Below, in pieces: positions 8,848 through 19,360 of a DNA stretch of 64,000 bases. Every line of letters begins with the position of its first letter. The first letter of the stretch is position 1. The DNA comes from an uncultured Clostridia bacterium (lineage in GTDB: Bacteria; Bacillota; Clostridia; Oscillospirales; Ruminococcaceae), in assembly GCA_944386045.1 (NCBI GenBank), contig CALWZO010000025.1, positions 1 through 64,000 of the forward strand. Direction: 5' to 3'. Under the pieces are notes generated by a model, which saw nothing but the letters and a program-made list of their open reading frames with translations, was not told the origin of the DNA and ran no database searches. Made by a program: the position numbers and the translations under genes.

Positions 8848-9411
8848 CTAAAACTTTTCCTTTTCTGTTTTTATTTGATATTTTAAATTCAGAAGTCTTT
8901 CGTGTTCAGCTATCTGTTCAGGCGTAAATCTGGGCACCTGTTTTTCCTGAGAATAAAAAACCGTGTATGGTTTTACATCTTTTCTCACCACGGCGCCGGC
9001 GGAGATTATGCTGCCTTTGCCTATTCTTACGCCTTTAAGTATTATGGCTCCGGTGGCAATCCAAACATCATCTTCAATAATAACGGGCTGGTCATTTTGC
9101 TCAAGTTTCATATCCTCGGTAATATTTATCATATATTCCCCTACTAAATCTGTCCTGTGCGTTCCCGTAAATATGGACACATTGGGGCTGAACATAACAT
9201 AATTGCCGATTATAAGTTCTGCTTTTGTCGCAAAAAATATATTGTTAAGACCGATTTTAGTATTTTTACCTATGGAAATATTTTCTTTTCCGAATATTGT
9301 TACTTCTTCCGGAATGTAAGCGTTTTCACCGAAATATTTAAACTGAAGCTCAAGAGGTATATCGGTTTTGTTCTTTTTTCTGAACAAATCCAAAAATCTG
9401 CTTAAAATCAT
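8848..9411 (-). CDS. hexapeptide-repeat acyltransferase (Maa/WbbJ type)
   Basis: 187 residues. Left-handed beta-helix repeats are visible as [52 protein letters not shown] and a C-terminal [12 protein letters not shown] segment. Enzymes of this type transfer acetyl groups from acetyl-CoA to sugar hydroxyls, so it probably O-acetylates the polysaccharide repeat. GGAGG precedes the ATG and the stop lies one base from the next gene. The acyl group and sugar are inferred. Confidence 0.88.
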   Translation of the reverse strand: MILSRFLDLFRKKNKTDIPLELQFKYFGENAYIPEEVTIFGKENISIGKNTKIGLNNIFFATKAELIIGNYVMFSPNVSIFTGTHRTDLVGEYMINITEDMKLEQNDQPVIIEDDVWIATGAIILKGVRIGKGSIISAGAVVRKDVKPYTVFYSQEKQVPRFTPEQIAEHERLLNLKYQIKTEKEKF

Positions 9412-9413
9412 AA

Positions 9414-10604
9414 TTATTCCTCCACAGCATTTAAGAAAGGAGTAATATCCTCAAAAGTTTTCTTTTTGTCCAGTTTGGAAAGATTTTCTCTCACTGTATC
9501 AAGACAGTGTTTATTTTCTATAATGTACTTTAACTTTTCGTATACTGCGTCCTCGTTGTTATCCGCAATAAAGCCTGTTACATTATCCTGTACCTGCTCT
9601 TTTGCGGCGGCAAAAGAAGTTATCATAACAGGAGTGTCTAAAATCATAGCCTCCGCCACAGACATAGGCTTGCCCTCGTAGTAGGACTGCAAAACAAATA
9701 AATCGGCATTTTTGGTAAAGGGGTGAGGATTGGATTTTTCCCCTAACATAATAACCCTGTCCTCTACATTATATTCTTTAATCCAGTTCTGCATTTTTTC
9801 TCTGGAAACTCCGTCCCCCACAAAATACCATTTAAAATCCAAACCGTCATTTTTCAGTCTTGCGGCAACTTTCACCGCTCTGTCCAAAGCTTTGGAAACA
9901 TTGTCCAAACGGCACACCGTCACAATATCAAAACTGCCTTTTTCAAAGGTCTGTACATTCTCTTTGGATTTTTCAATAATTTCATTTACCATTAAGGTGT
10001 TGGGTATGCACACCGCTTTATCCGCTAACGAAGGGATAGCCTCCATAAAGGATTTTGCGGTAGCATTGGACACAAAAGCAATTTTATCCAGTCCTTTAAG
10101 AGCAATTTCATCTGCATATTTACAGAATCTCGCCTTTTGGTAATCGGGGTGTATATATCCTATTTTCTTTTTGGCAATAACATTGTTTGCAAGAAAATAG
10201 CTGGTAAATCCCTCTTCCCAGGCAACAACGCAGTCGTACTGTGACAAATCGCATTTCTGCGTATACTCCATAACGGTAAATCTGGTTAAGGTCTGGCCTC
10301 TGAAAACATCGTTGCGGTACACAATATCGCTGTCATCACTGTGTTTAAGCCTGTATTTATAATGCTCTCTGAAATGTGGTGTAAAAAACAGCCTTACACC
10401 TCTTTCAAATTTAGACATATTTCTTTTCGGAGTATGGTTATAGGTTATATTTACAAAGGAGGTATCCATACTGTCCTCCGCCCCTTTTTCAAACAGCATT
10501 AAGTCAACATCAATATTGTTTTCTCTCAAATGCTTTAACAGAGGTATTAAACTGGAGGTAAATCCTCCGGTAAAAAACTTGTAAGACAGTATGCAGATTT
10601 TCAT
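9414..10604 (-). CDS. glycosyltransferase family 4
   Basis: 396 residues. N-terminal GT-B motif [21 protein letters not shown]-terminal donor domain with [49 protein letters not shown] and the GT4 E-x7-E block [20 protein letters not shown]. It should add a sugar from a nucleotide-sugar donor to the lipid-linked glycan on the cytoplasmic face. A good ribosome binding site (AAGGAG) precedes the ATG; neighbouring genes are one to two bases away. Confidence 0.9.
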   Translation of the reverse strand: MKICILSYKFFTGGFTSSLIPLLKHLRENNIDVDLMLFEKGAEDSMDTSFVNITYNHTPKRNMSKFERGVRLFFTPHFREHYKYRLKHSDDSDIVYRNDVFRGQTLTRFTVMEYTQKCDLSQYDCVVAWEEGFTSYFLANNVIAKKKIGYIHPDYQKARFCKYADEIALKGLDKIAFVSNATAKSFMEAIPSLADKAVCIPNTLMVNEIIEKSKENVQTFEKGSFDIVTVCRLDNVSKALDRAVKVAARLKNDGLDFKWYFVGDGVSREKMQNWIKEYNVEDRVIMLGEKSNPHPFTKNADLFVLQSYYEGKPMSVAEAMILDTPVMITSFAAAKEQVQDNVTGFIADNNEDAVYEKLKYIIENKHCLDTVRENLSKLDKKKTFEDITPFLNAVEE

Positions 10605-10605
10605 T

Positions 10606-11844
10606 TTACCGCTCCTTTTTTATTACGCTTAAAATTTTATCCGCCGCATAATCCTCTGTGGCTTCAAAATATATTTTTTCTGTTTTTTCAAAATCAATTC
10701 TTTTGTTTTTCGCCCCGAAAATAAACTCCGCTAAACGGGATAAATCCGCCTTTTCACCGCTTTTTACGGTAAAGGAGAGAGGATATTTATCAAAATATCT
10801 TTGTGCGGGGCAGCTGTCTGTCTGCTGTAAATTCAAAATAGGCTTGCCCATAGAAAAATAATCAAAAATCTTGCTGGGCACTTGGTTTGATAAGGTATTT
10901 GAAATATTTAATAAAATATCAGCTTTGTCCATAGTTGCAAAAGCTTTTTCCACACTTACCTTATCGTGAAAAAACACATTCTGGGGATATTTTTTTATAT
11001 ATTCATTTAAAACGGCGCTGTCGTCAGTTCCCAAAAAATAAACCCTTATTTTTTTGCCGCTGTCAATTAAACTGCAAATATATTTTAAAACTTCTTTTGG
11101 GTTTCTGTACTCATCCGCCACAATACCGCAAAATAATATATTAACATAATTTTCATCAAAATCAATAATGCTTTTTTCGCTTATTTTCACTTTTTTAATG
11201 TTGGGAAATTCCAGCGGATACATTTTATAAGCAAATTTTGAGTATTGGGGATGATTTTTATAGCTTTCAAACAGTACCGGGGTGGTAAAAATCCCCTCTG
11301 CTTTTTCAAAAGTATCAATCTCTCTGTGGAAATCCGCATTGTCCGTTTCGTGCAGTCCCCAGGGATCCAGCTGATAGGCATATTTTTTTATGTTAATATC
11401 GCTGTTCATAAAAATCTCATAGTAACCCACAGGCTTGTAAAAAGCTATAACACAGTCACAGTTTATGTCATTTATAAGCTTTTTAACTTGTTTTAAATAC
11501 AGAGGTTTCTGTATAAAATCCAGATAAAATTTTGTATAGCTTAAAAACAGTACCCCGCTTTTAAAAGGATGTTTTAACATAAACTGTTTTCTTGCTTTGC
11601 TGCGGTTTACACCCTTTCGGCTTATAAAATTTTCAAACGCGGTGTTTGCTTTTTCAACAGCTTTGGGGCTTTTTAAGGCAATAATATTAACTGATTCATC
11701 ATTTATTGATATATTTTCCTTGCACACACCTGCCACAAAACATTCGTTGCCTTTATCGGCAATTTTTTTGGCCATATTAAAAGCAATTTTTGTGTTTGCA
11801 TTAAGCTGATTTTGTATTTCTCCCGTTAAAAACAGAATTTTCAC
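10606..11844 (-). CDS. putative glycosyltransferase (GT4-like), paralogue B
   Basis: 412 residues, related along its length to the product of 7590-8846: the blocks NILFCG, KADILLNISN and VPSKIFDYFSMGKPIL recur in the same order and spacing, and both begin with MK/NILF. The N-terminal half has diverged more, as expected if the acceptor differs. Local composition is strongly A+T-rich. Function beyond sugar transfer in this polysaccharide locus is inferred. Confidence 0.74.
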   Translation of the reverse strand: MKILFLTGEIQNQLNANTKIAFNMAKKIADKGNECFVAGVCKENISINDESVNIIALKSPKAVEKANTAFENFISRKGVNRSKARKQFMLKHPFKSGVLFLSYTKFYLDFIQKPLYLKQVKKLINDINCDCVIAFYKPVGYYEIFMNSDINIKKYAYQLDPWGLHETDNADFHREIDTFEKAEGIFTTPVLFESYKNHPQYSKFAYKMYPLEFPNIKKVKISEKSIIDFDENYVNILFCGIVADEYRNPKEVLKYICSLIDSGKKIRVYFLGTDDSAVLNEYIKKYPQNVFFHDKVSVEKAFATMDKADILLNISNTLSNQVPSKIFDYFSMGKPILNLQQTDSCPAQRYFDKYPLSFTVKSGEKADLSRLAEFIFGAKNKRIDFEKTEKIYFEATEDYAADKILSVIKKER

Positions 11845-11858
11845 AAGTAATGCTCCCG

Positions 11859-12905
11859 TTATCTTGATATTAATTTAGAGTAAATTTTCACCAGAATGTA
11901 CAAAGGAAAATACATTTTATACCTCATTAAAATCCAAAACAGTTTTACCTGATTTTCCGTTAAGGACAATTCATAACGGGTGTAATCAAAAGACAAATTA
12001 TTTTCCTTTATTAAATTTCTTATATATTTTTTGTACTCGCCATAGCTTAAAGCGTCAATTTTCTTTTTCACAACAGCGGAAAACAGCACAATAAACTTTA
12101 TTTTGTTTCTCAGTTTTATTTCATCTGAGCTCAGCCCCATTTCAGCTCCTATTTTAAGGGTATACTCCTCAAAATTTTTAAGGGCGGACACGGTGTAATC
12201 GTGCACCTGATTGGAAATACTTTGGCTGTGTTTTCTGTAATAGTAGTAAGGTTTATTTATCGCAGCAGCCTTTTGACATTTGGATAAATACTCTATATTA
12301 AAAAAATTATCCTCGCTGAAAACCTCGCTCATATCCTTTGCAAAGATATTGTATTTATCAATAATTTCTTTTTTGTAAAGGCTCATACACATACTTGCGG
12401 ACACTTCCAAACCTTTTTCAAAATTTGCAATAATAGGCAAAATCATATTTTGTCCTATATCCTCACAGCCGCTGCAGACAACAGGCTTTATATTGCGCAT
12501 ACTTGTTTTGTTTATATCGTCGTCAAAAAATCTGAAACAGGTACAGTACACAACATCAGCGTCTTCACTTTTTAAAACCGACAGCATTTCAAGGTACATA
12601 TTTTTGCTGATAATATCGTCCCCGTCCACAAAGGTTATGTACTTGCCTGTTGCCTTTTTTATACCTTCGTTTCTTGAATGGGCAGGGCCTTTGTTTTCCA
12701 CATTAAAGTAAGATATATTTTCATATCTTTGTGTAAAGTCTTTTATGATATCTTCGGTTTTATCACTGCTTTGAGCATTTACTATGATAATTTCCAGATT
12801 GGTATAACTTTGGCTTACAACGCTGTCCAAACACTCTTTTAAATATTTTTCAACATTGTAAGCCGTCACCACAACGGATATTTTATCTTCTAATACATTC
12901 CGCAT
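11859..12905 (-). CDS. glycosyltransferase family 2
   Basis: 348 residues. The GT-A domain is clear: SVVVTAYNVEKYLKECLDSVVSQSYTNLEIIIVNAQSSDKT, then the metal-binding GKYITFVDGDDIIS (DGDD in place of the usual DSDD), and the FSEDNFFNIEYL acceptor-side block with the ED motif. The last ~130 residues are helical. Such enzymes usually are inverting transferases. It overlaps the preceding gene by 16 bases (12890-12905), so the two are probably co-translated. Confidence 0.88.
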   Translation of the reverse strand: MRNVLEDKISVVVTAYNVEKYLKECLDSVVSQSYTNLEIIIVNAQSSDKTEDIIKDFTQRYENISYFNVENKGPAHSRNEGIKKATGKYITFVDGDDIISKNMYLEMLSVLKSEDADVVYCTCFRFFDDDINKTSMRNIKPVVCSGCEDIGQNMILPIIANFEKGLEVSASMCMSLYKKEIIDKYNIFAKDMSEVFSEDNFFNIEYLSKCQKAAAINKPYYYYRKHSQSISNQVHDYTVSALKNFEEYTLKIGAEMGLSSDEIKLRNKIKFIVLFSAVVKKKIDALSYGEYKKYIRNLIKENNLSFDYTRYELSLTENQVKLFWILMRYKMYFPLYILVKIYSKLISR

Positions 12906-13675
12906 ATTTTTTTAATACCTCTTAAACAGTAAGCGCCGAAAATCAATATTTTATTTTTAATATCTTCTGAAGAAAAAACAACCTCTTTTACATATAGGCT
13001 GTAGCCTTTCCAGTTGGTTATAAGGTTTTTATCTACATTTTTTGTATAGCCATCGTCCAAGTAACAAGCAAAATATATAATATCGTTATACCATCTTATC
13101 TTGTATCCGGCAGAAGCAATTCTGTTCCACACCAAAGCTTCGGGGACAAACTTTTCCCCCTCAAATACGGGAAACGGGAATTTTCTCATAATCTCGGTAT
13201 AAAAAACCTCGCATTTATCCCCTTTTATATTGTATCTATTTCTCTCAAGGCTGGTGGCGTCCAGATATTCTCCCTTAAAGGTTTTTCCTATAATATTGCC
13301 GTCTTTATCCCCTGCGGCTCCGGAAACGCCCGCAAACTTTTCATCTTTGGGAAGATCAGCAAACCACATTTCAATCTTTTCAACGGCATCAAAGCTTATG
13401 GTATCATCGCTGTCCACAATCCAAAAATACTCCCCTTTTGCGTATTGTACACCGTTGTTTATGGCTCTTTGCTTGCCGCCGTTTGGCTGTTTAATGTATA
13501 CAATCTCAAAGTCAGCGGTATTTTTCCAGTTATTTATAAGTTTTTCCGTATCATCCTGTGAGCCGTCATCCACTACAACCCACTGAAAATCTTTTCTTGT
13601 CTGCGCGCATAAGCTTTCATACAGAAAAGGCAGAGTGTACGCTCTGTTATAGGTAGGGGTAAAAACAGTTACCAT
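12890..13675 (-). CDS. glycosyltransferase family 2 (short)
   Basis: 261 residues. N-terminal GT-A motifs are VTVFTPTYNRAYTLPFLYESL, VVVDDGSQDDTEKLI and GEYFWIVDSDDTIS. The protein is shorter than its neighbour and belongs to the subset that ends soon after the GT-A domain. The ATG overlaps the stop of the upstream gene (TAATG), and GGAG lies 7-8 bases before it. Sugar specificity is not visible. Confidence 0.88.
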   Translation of the reverse strand: MVTVFTPTYNRAYTLPFLYESLCAQTRKDFQWVVVDDGSQDDTEKLINNWKNTADFEIVYIKQPNGGKQRAINNGVQYAKGEYFWIVDSDDTISFDAVEKIEMWFADLPKDEKFAGVSGAAGDKDGNIIGKTFKGEYLDATSLERNRYNIKGDKCEVFYTEIMRKFPFPVFEGEKFVPEALVWNRIASAGYKIRWYNDIIYFACYLDDGYTKNVDKNLITNWKGYSLYVKEVVFSSEDIKNKILIFGAYCLRGIKKICGMY

Positions 13676-14805
13676 TAATATTTTCTCCAGTTTTCAATGT
13701 AAAAATCTTCCAGAATTTTGGCGGTATTTGCTATATCGTAACCTCTTTGGCGCACAGATTGGCTGTTATCTTTCTTGCTTGAAACATCAAGGTTTAAAAT
13801 ATAATCCGCCCAAAACTGCGCCCCCTTATCCAAACTCAAAAATGATATATCATCGCTCACCTTAGCTTCTTTGGGGACATTGTCGCTGGCAACACACTTT
13901 ACGCCGCAGCTTTGAGCCTCTATAAACACAATGCCCAGTCCTTCAAACAGACTCGGCAGGCAAAAAACATCGCTTTTGTATAAAAGGGAGGGCACATCGC
14001 TTACATCCCCTAAAAACTCCACCTTATCTTTAAGGCCTAAACTTTCTGCTTTTTGCTCTGTCTGTTTTTTTAAAGGGCCGCTTCCTGCCAAAAGCAGACG
14101 GGCGTTTTGCTTTTTATCGCATATTTTCTTAAACACATCAATTAAAAAGCTGTGATTTTTCTGCTGAGTAAATCTTGCCACACAGCAGATTGTAAATTTA
14201 TCTTTATCTGTGGTATCTTTAAAAGCAAACCTTGATAAATCCACCCCGTTTTTTACAATAAGGGCACTGTCCGCCTTATCTTTAAACATCCATTTTGCCG
14301 CCTCATCACTGCAGGCAAAACGGTGTGTGCAGTTGGGATTTACCATTTTTCCGTAATAATCTTTAACAATATGGTATATAAAATTGCCCTCGTTGGCTGT
14401 ATTGTGGCTGTGGGCAATTCTCACAGGTACATTGTGTTTTTTTGCGCACTTCATCACAATGCCGCTGAACTTGTCCATATGGGAATGAACAATTTTGTAT
14501 TCAGGGTGTTCTTTAAAAAACTTATCCAGATTATTTGCATAGGCAAAGGGACCGCACTGGGTGATAAAAGGTATTTTATACAGTTTGCCTCCCAGTTTTT
14601 CTATTTCCTCTTTATATACACCGTCAAAGCTGTACAGAAAATCAAACTGCACTTTATCTGTGTCAATATGGCGGTACACATTCATAATCAATGCTTCATA
14701 ACCGCCTCGCCCCACACCTGCAACGCAGTGGAGAATTCTTATTGTTTTTGGGTTGTTTTCACACATACTTTCACACTTTTTATTCAAAAATACTGTCATA
14801 GTCAT
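13675..14805 (-). CDS. glycosyltransferase family 4 (EpsF-like)
   Basis: Up to 376 residues. RILHCVAGVGRGGYEALIMN at the N-terminus and KIVHSHMDKFSG, VPVRIAHSHNT, ICCVARFTQQKNHSFLIDVF, ARLLLAGSGPLKK and the donor-site block SLFEGLGIVFIEAQSCGVKC identify an EpsF-like GT4 enzyme. The start is uncertain: the ATG at 14805 overlaps the upstream gene by 26 bases without a clear ribosome binding site, and the ATG at 14766 (residue 14) is equally possible and leaves all motifs intact. Confidence 0.9.
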   Translation of the reverse strand: MTMTVFLNKKCESMCENNPKTIRILHCVAGVGRGGYEALIMNVYRHIDTDKVQFDFLYSFDGVYKEEIEKLGGKLYKIPFITQCGPFAYANNLDKFFKEHPEYKIVHSHMDKFSGIVMKCAKKHNVPVRIAHSHNTANEGNFIYHIVKDYYGKMVNPNCTHRFACSDEAAKWMFKDKADSALIVKNGVDLSRFAFKDTTDKDKFTICCVARFTQQKNHSFLIDVFKKICDKKQNARLLLAGSGPLKKQTEQKAESLGLKDKVEFLGDVSDVPSLLYKSDVFCLPSLFEGLGIVFIEAQSCGVKCVASDNVPKEAKVSDDISFLSLDKGAQFWADYILNLDVSSKKDNSQSVRQRGYDIANTAKILEDFYIENWRKY

Positions 14806-15835
14806 AGTTTAAATAAAACTGGCGCATATTATCAAAATGCTGTTTGTAGTTATCCTTTGTCAAAAGACCTGTACCCTCTTTCATCCAGTTGAGGATATCG
14901 GTATTAGTTTTTTCGCTGTAATGAATAATATCTTTGTAGTTATCCAGATTACAGATAAGATCGTAGTTGTCAAAGAATGAGAACAGTTTTATATTGTCAC
15001 ACTCCAGTATAAGCTCTGCGGCGGTTTCAAGGCTGTCAATATTATATTCCAGCATACCGTTTTGGTTTTCTCTGTCAAAGTAAACTATACTGTAAGGAGC
15101 GTAAAAGTAATAAAATTCTACATTAGGATTTTCTTTTGCGGTATTTATAACATTTTCTGTTATATTTTCTGTCACCATTTCAACGGCGGAAGCGTTGTAT
15201 TCTAATTTTTGGTCGGTTTTTTCAGGTCTCGTATACTTTGAAAGCACCTCTTGTTTTCCGTAATTATAAGAGGAGTACCACGCCATATAATCATCAAAGG
15301 AAGTTTTACTGCCCCATCTGGTATATATAATTGTATTGAAAAAAGTTTCGTTTATTAAAATTTCCTTATTGAAGATGTACGGTACATCATTAAAAATTAT
15401 ATCGTCATAGAGATAGGTTGGTTTTTCGCCGTACTCTTCATAGTCGGCGGGTTTAAATACATTTACGGGATCAAGGCCTCTGATAACCAGTTTTAAATTA
15501 TCGTTTTCCTCGCAGGCTTCTCTTACAGCCATATCAATTTCTTTAAAGGAGGCGCCGTCAAAAGGCACTTTTATTGTATTTGTGCCGAAAATCGCGTCAG
15601 CCTCGGAAGTTTTAAAGTTATCCGTCATACTTGTGCCGGTTATAAGGGCGTTATAGTCAAAATTTTTTATTATTCCGTAGTTTAAATACCAAGGCTTGTA
15701 CATACTGTAAAGGTATTCTTCTTTGGGCATATGGTAATGCATAAATGGGTCTATATTGATTATCGGAGCCGCGGCCAGCGCCAGTAGAACTGCCAGTGCA
15801 GAAAATACAACCGCCAAATATTTTTTAGAGCTCAT
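14780..15835 (-). CDS. SGNH-like membrane-anchored protein partnered with MBOAT acyltransferase
   Basis: 351 residues with one N-terminal membrane segment (about 6-25) and an extracellular domain. ALITGTSMTDNFKTSEAD resembles block I of the SGNH hydrolase fold, with Ser in place in GTSMT, but the usual GDS order is changed; a later NYDLICNLDNYKDIIHYS segment carries Asp and His like the catalytic D-x-x-H block. AlgJ/AlgX/DltD-type SGNH proteins take acetyl groups from an MBOAT partner and place them on extracellular glycans; adjacency to an MBOAT gene supports that role here. Catalysis itself is inferred. Confidence 0.7.
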   Translation of the reverse strand: MSSKKYLAVVFSALAVLLALAAAPIINIDPFMHYHMPKEEYLYSMYKPWYLNYGIIKNFDYNALITGTSMTDNFKTSEADAIFGTNTIKVPFDGASFKEIDMAVREACEENDNLKLVIRGLDPVNVFKPADYEEYGEKPTYLYDDIIFNDVPYIFNKEILINETFFNTIIYTRWGSKTSFDDYMAWYSSYNYGKQEVLSKYTRPEKTDQKLEYNASAVEMVTENITENVINTAKENPNVEFYYFYAPYSIVYFDRENQNGMLEYNIDSLETAAELILECDNIKLFSFFDNYDLICNLDNYKDIIHYSEKTNTDILNWMKEGTGLLTKDNYKQHFDNMRQFYLNYDYDSIFE

Positions 15836-15844
15836 AATTTTCTC

Positions 15845-17302
15845 CTAAAAATTAAAGTACAAAAATTCGCTTACGCCGCCCAGTGAAATAATGCCGTAGA
15901 ACAGCATAAACGCAACTACAACGGCATTTACAAAATTGGGATTAAAGGTTTTTAGTCTTTCGTTGGTGTTTTTCATAAACACACTTGCGGACATGGCAAA
16001 AATAATAACGCCCATAATTAGAATAAGTTTTATATCGGGTATTCTGTTTTCGAGATAGAAATTAATAAAATCAAACTCCGGCAGGGCAACGCTGTCTATA
16101 AGTCCCTGATAAACAGGGCCCCAGCCGCCCTTTACAATTCTTCCGAAAAACTCTTTTACCTGAGTTAGGCTGTCCGCTCTGAAAATCACCCAAGCAAAAT
16201 TAACAAATGCAAAAGTGATAAACCAGTTTACTATTTTGGGCAGCATATCAAAGTATTTTTTGAATATACGGGTAAAAATATTAAATATACCATGTACCAG
16301 ACCCCACACAATAAAGGTCCAGTTGGCTCCGTGCCAAATACCGCTTACCAAAAATACGATAAATACATTCAGATAAGTTCTGTACTTGCCTTTTCTGTTT
16401 CCTCCCAAAGGGATGTATATATAATAGGTAAAAAATCTGGTAAGAGTCATATGCCATCTGTCCCAGAAATCCAGTATTGTAACAGCTTTATAAGGGGAAT
16501 TAAAGTTCATAGGCAGGTTTATATTAAACATTTTGGCAATACCTGTTGCCATATCGCAGTAACCTGAAAAGTCAAAATAAATCTGCAGAGTGTAACACAG
16601 CATAACTATTATTGCGTTTGTTGAGTCCAAGCCCCAAACATCGGCAAAGCCCCAGCCCACAATTTTGCCCAGGGTATCTGCTATCAGCACTTTTTTTGCC
16701 ATACCGAAACTGAACGCCATAACACCGGCGGCAAAGTTATCGGCATTAAGTTTTTTTCCGGAAAGATCTGCAAACTGCGGCACAACTTCGCTGTGCAGAA
16801 CAATAGGTCCTGCAATAAGCTGAGGGAAATATGTTACAAACAAAGCGTAGTCAAAAAAATTGTATTTGGGAACTGTTTTTTTGTAGCTGTCAATAACGTA
16901 GGACAGCTGCTGAAAAGTGAAAAAGCTTATGCCCAAAGGCAGAACCAAATGCATAAGATTGAAGTCTGTTTTAAAAATAATATTTACATTTGAGATAAAG
17001 AAATCGTAATATTTAAAGTAGAATAAAATTCCGATATTGAAAATCAAACCTAAAGCAAACAGTATTTTTCTTAAATTTTTGCTGTTTAAAGTCAGCATAC
17101 CGTAGGACAAAATATAGTTTACGCAGATACTGCCTGCCATAATTACAATGTAACTTGGGTTAAAGTAGCCGTAAAACCAAAAGGACATACCTATTAAAAA
17201 CACTTTTGCCAGTGAATACAGCCTGAACTTATTCAGTCCGAAATATCCGGCAAGGCTCAAAGGCAAAAATAAAAAGACAAAAATATAAGAGTTGAAAAGC
17301 AT
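15845..17302 (-). CDS. MBOAT family O-acyltransferase (AlgI/DltB-like)
   Basis: 485 residues, with about 11 membrane segments. Family marks are the N-terminal FNSYIFVFLFLPLSL, the YIPLGGNRKGKYRTYLN loop, WDRWHMTLTRFF, and the catalytic-His block VSGIWHGANWTFIVWGLVHG. MBOAT proteins pass acetyl groups across the membrane for O-acetylation of alginate, peptidoglycan or polysaccharide. Placement directly upstream of the SGNH protein and within glycosyltransferase genes argues for O-acetylation of the exported polysaccharide. It is the first gene of the main leftward operon. Confidence 0.92.
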   Translation of the reverse strand: MLFNSYIFVFLFLPLSLAGYFGLNKFRLYSLAKVFLIGMSFWFYGYFNPSYIVIMAGSICVNYILSYGMLTLNSKNLRKILFALGLIFNIGILFYFKYYDFFISNVNIIFKTDFNLMHLVLPLGISFFTFQQLSYVIDSYKKTVPKYNFFDYALFVTYFPQLIAGPIVLHSEVVPQFADLSGKKLNADNFAAGVMAFSFGMAKKVLIADTLGKIVGWGFADVWGLDSTNAIIVMLCYTLQIYFDFSGYCDMATGIAKMFNINLPMNFNSPYKAVTILDFWDRWHMTLTRFFTYYIYIPLGGNRKGKYRTYLNVFIVFLVSGIWHGANWTFIVWGLVHGIFNIFTRIFKKYFDMLPKIVNWFITFAFVNFAWVIFRADSLTQVKEFFGRIVKGGWGPVYQGLIDSVALPEFDFINFYLENRIPDIKLILIMGVIIFAMSASVFMKNTNERLKTFNPNFVNAVVVAFMLFYGIISLGGVSEFLYFNF

Positions 17303-17479
17303 TTATTTTACACCAGAATTACCCTTTCAGAAAAATAATTATACTGATTTATTATATAATAACACTATTTAAAAATCAATAAACAATATTGTCCGGCTAA
17401 AGGCTACTCCTACATGTTGACCGCATATTTATTTTATGCTACGATAAATAGCATATATAAGATACAGTCGGAGAAGCAT

Positions 17480-18903
17480 ATGGATACAAAAAATTTTACA
17501 AAACAAAAAAAGGACATTCTAATATATACTCTGTTAGCATTATATGGTTTTATTTTTTCGTACTATATAATAAAACAAAGCTCTCTTGGGACTTTATTAA
17601 ATGGAAACCTGTATGACTTTTATATGTCACTCAGACAAGACTGGTTAAATATGTTCATAAAAGAAGTCTCTAATGGTGGATATTATACAGGGCTGCACAG
17701 GCTGTATGACCACAACGCTATGATGTATCTTTACCTATCTTATGCCGGTAAAATATTGAATATGGATGCCGCGCATACATTTTTCTATGTACAGCTTATT
17801 TTTGTATACATGTGTGCCGGATTTTATCCTGTAATTTTTTACCGTCTTACACATAACATATTTGTATCTGTGGGTACTATGTTTTATTTTAAAATATACT
17901 CACCATACTCCCTTTATCTTCATAATGACAGCTATTGGGTGTATGCCTGGATAACATATCTTGCCATACCTGTGTTTATATTTTTATTTGCAGAAAAATG
18001 GAAGAAATCAAACTGGATTTGGGTAGCCTTTTTGGTATCTATATCTGCGGTAAGTAATGTTTTCCGCAGCAGTGCATCTATATGTGTTGTGTTTTTTCTG
18101 ATAATTTTAATGCTCGTCAAGCATCTTCTGCCAGCAATAAAGCAAAAGTCATTTAAGAAATGCGTGGCAGCAGCTACGGTATGTGCAGCTATATTTTTAA
18201 GCCAGAATTTGTTTACATTATATGTTCCAGATATGTTCCAGTCGTTTATCAAAAATATACCGGACAGCCTGAGGTTTTGCCTTTAAAAGGGCCGTGGCAC
18301 TCAATTTATATAGGTTTGGGCTGGGAGGAAAACCCGGACAACATAATATACAATGACGGATGCGGCTATGCCGGCAGAGAAGATCTGCTTTACAACACAC
18401 ACGATGGATATTACATAGGGGTTGAAAGCCCCGGATATATCGAAACAATGAAACATGTCTATCTTGACACTGTCACATCCAACATTCCATTTTACCTAAA
18501 ATCATATATTAGAAAGTTGTTTACCGGTGTGGAAACCGCCTTTTCCAATACTGTACTTAACTTTAAAATATATGACAATGGGTGGTTTTATAATAATAAT
18601 GCCCCGTATTTTGTGTCTGCTGCCGGCATATTGTGCGCCTTTGCGCAGCTTACATATGCATTATTCAAAAAAGACAGAACAAAATTGACGGGGTATGCTT
18701 TAGGTGCATTTATAATTTTTGTGTTTGCGGCAGTAGGATTGCTTCCAGGAGTGATAGCAACCCCTGTTGTGAGAGAATATATTTTTGCCAGTTGTGCTGC
18801 TATGGATGAAATAATCCTGTTTGCCTTCGCATCTGCTATTTATACCATATACATTATATTGGTGAAAATATTCAGTAAAATTTACTCTGGGATCTTACTA
18901 TAG
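17480..18903 (+). pseudogene. multi-pass membrane protein, frameshifted (GT-C-like or polymerase-like)
   Basis: Two overlapping frames make one protein of about 470 residues. The first runs from ATG 17480 (GGAG six bases upstream) to a stop at 18286; the second continues to 18903 with the in-frame block GPWHSIYIGLGWEENPDN. A missing base, most simply one T in the T-run 18275-18278, joins them as PDSLRFLPLKGPWHS. About nine membrane segments and a periplasm-side WHSxYIGLG motif resemble glycan-locus membrane proteins of unknown role, some with GT-C-like topology. It is the only plus-strand gene in the locus. It is either a pseudogene or a sequencing indel. Confidence 0.65.
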
Positions 18904-19011
18904 ATGCCATCTATGTATTAGTTAAAAACAAATATCCGGTAAACGGCCAGTGCTAAAAATATAAATATCAAAATATTGCTTGTGCAAGATTTCCGCGCGA
19001 AACAGGACAAA

Positions 19012-19359
19012 TTATTTATCCTCATTGTTTCTGTCCATATTGTCCAGGGCTATTCTCTGCACAAGCTCTTTTTGTTTTATGATAAGCCTGCTGATTTTTA
19101 TTGTCATGTAAAATTGATTTATGATAAGAATAAAAATTATTATCAGGTATACAAGATTTATAGGAGATTGTATTTTGAGAATATTGGACAGATAAAAAGC
19201 AATCTGCGGAAAAGCACTGAGCACAATAAGGACTGCGGAAAACAATATCCAGAATATGCTGTCTTCTATCCTGATGCTGGCTTTTGCAATAAGCCTCATC
19301 ATAAAAAGAAATGTGAAGATACTTCCCGCTATCAAAATAAAGCTGAGCTGTATTGACAT
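19012..19359 (-). CDS. DUF2304 membrane protein
   Basis: 115 residues with three hydrophobic segments (about 3-21, 31-59 and 67-85) and a charged C-terminal tail beginning near IIKQKELVQRIALD. The spacing and the SIFWILFSAVLIVLSAFP block match small DUF2304 proteins, which are regularly encoded next to DPM1-like GT2 enzymes, as here. The function of the family is unknown; a role in flipping or anchoring the polyprenyl sugar made by the GT2 partner is speculation. Confidence 0.78.
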   Translation of the reverse strand: MSIQLSFILIAGSIFTFLFMMRLIAKASIRIEDSIFWILFSAVLIVLSAFPQIAFYLSNILKIQSPINLVYLIIIFILIINQFYMTIKISRLIIKQKELVQRIALDNMDRNNEDK

Positions 19360-19360
19360 T

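Noticed and set aside
19012..19356. Plus-strand frame opposite the DUF2304 gene
   Set aside because: Soluble, Lys/Tyr-rich antisense frame; the minus strand carries three good membrane helices and fits the operon.
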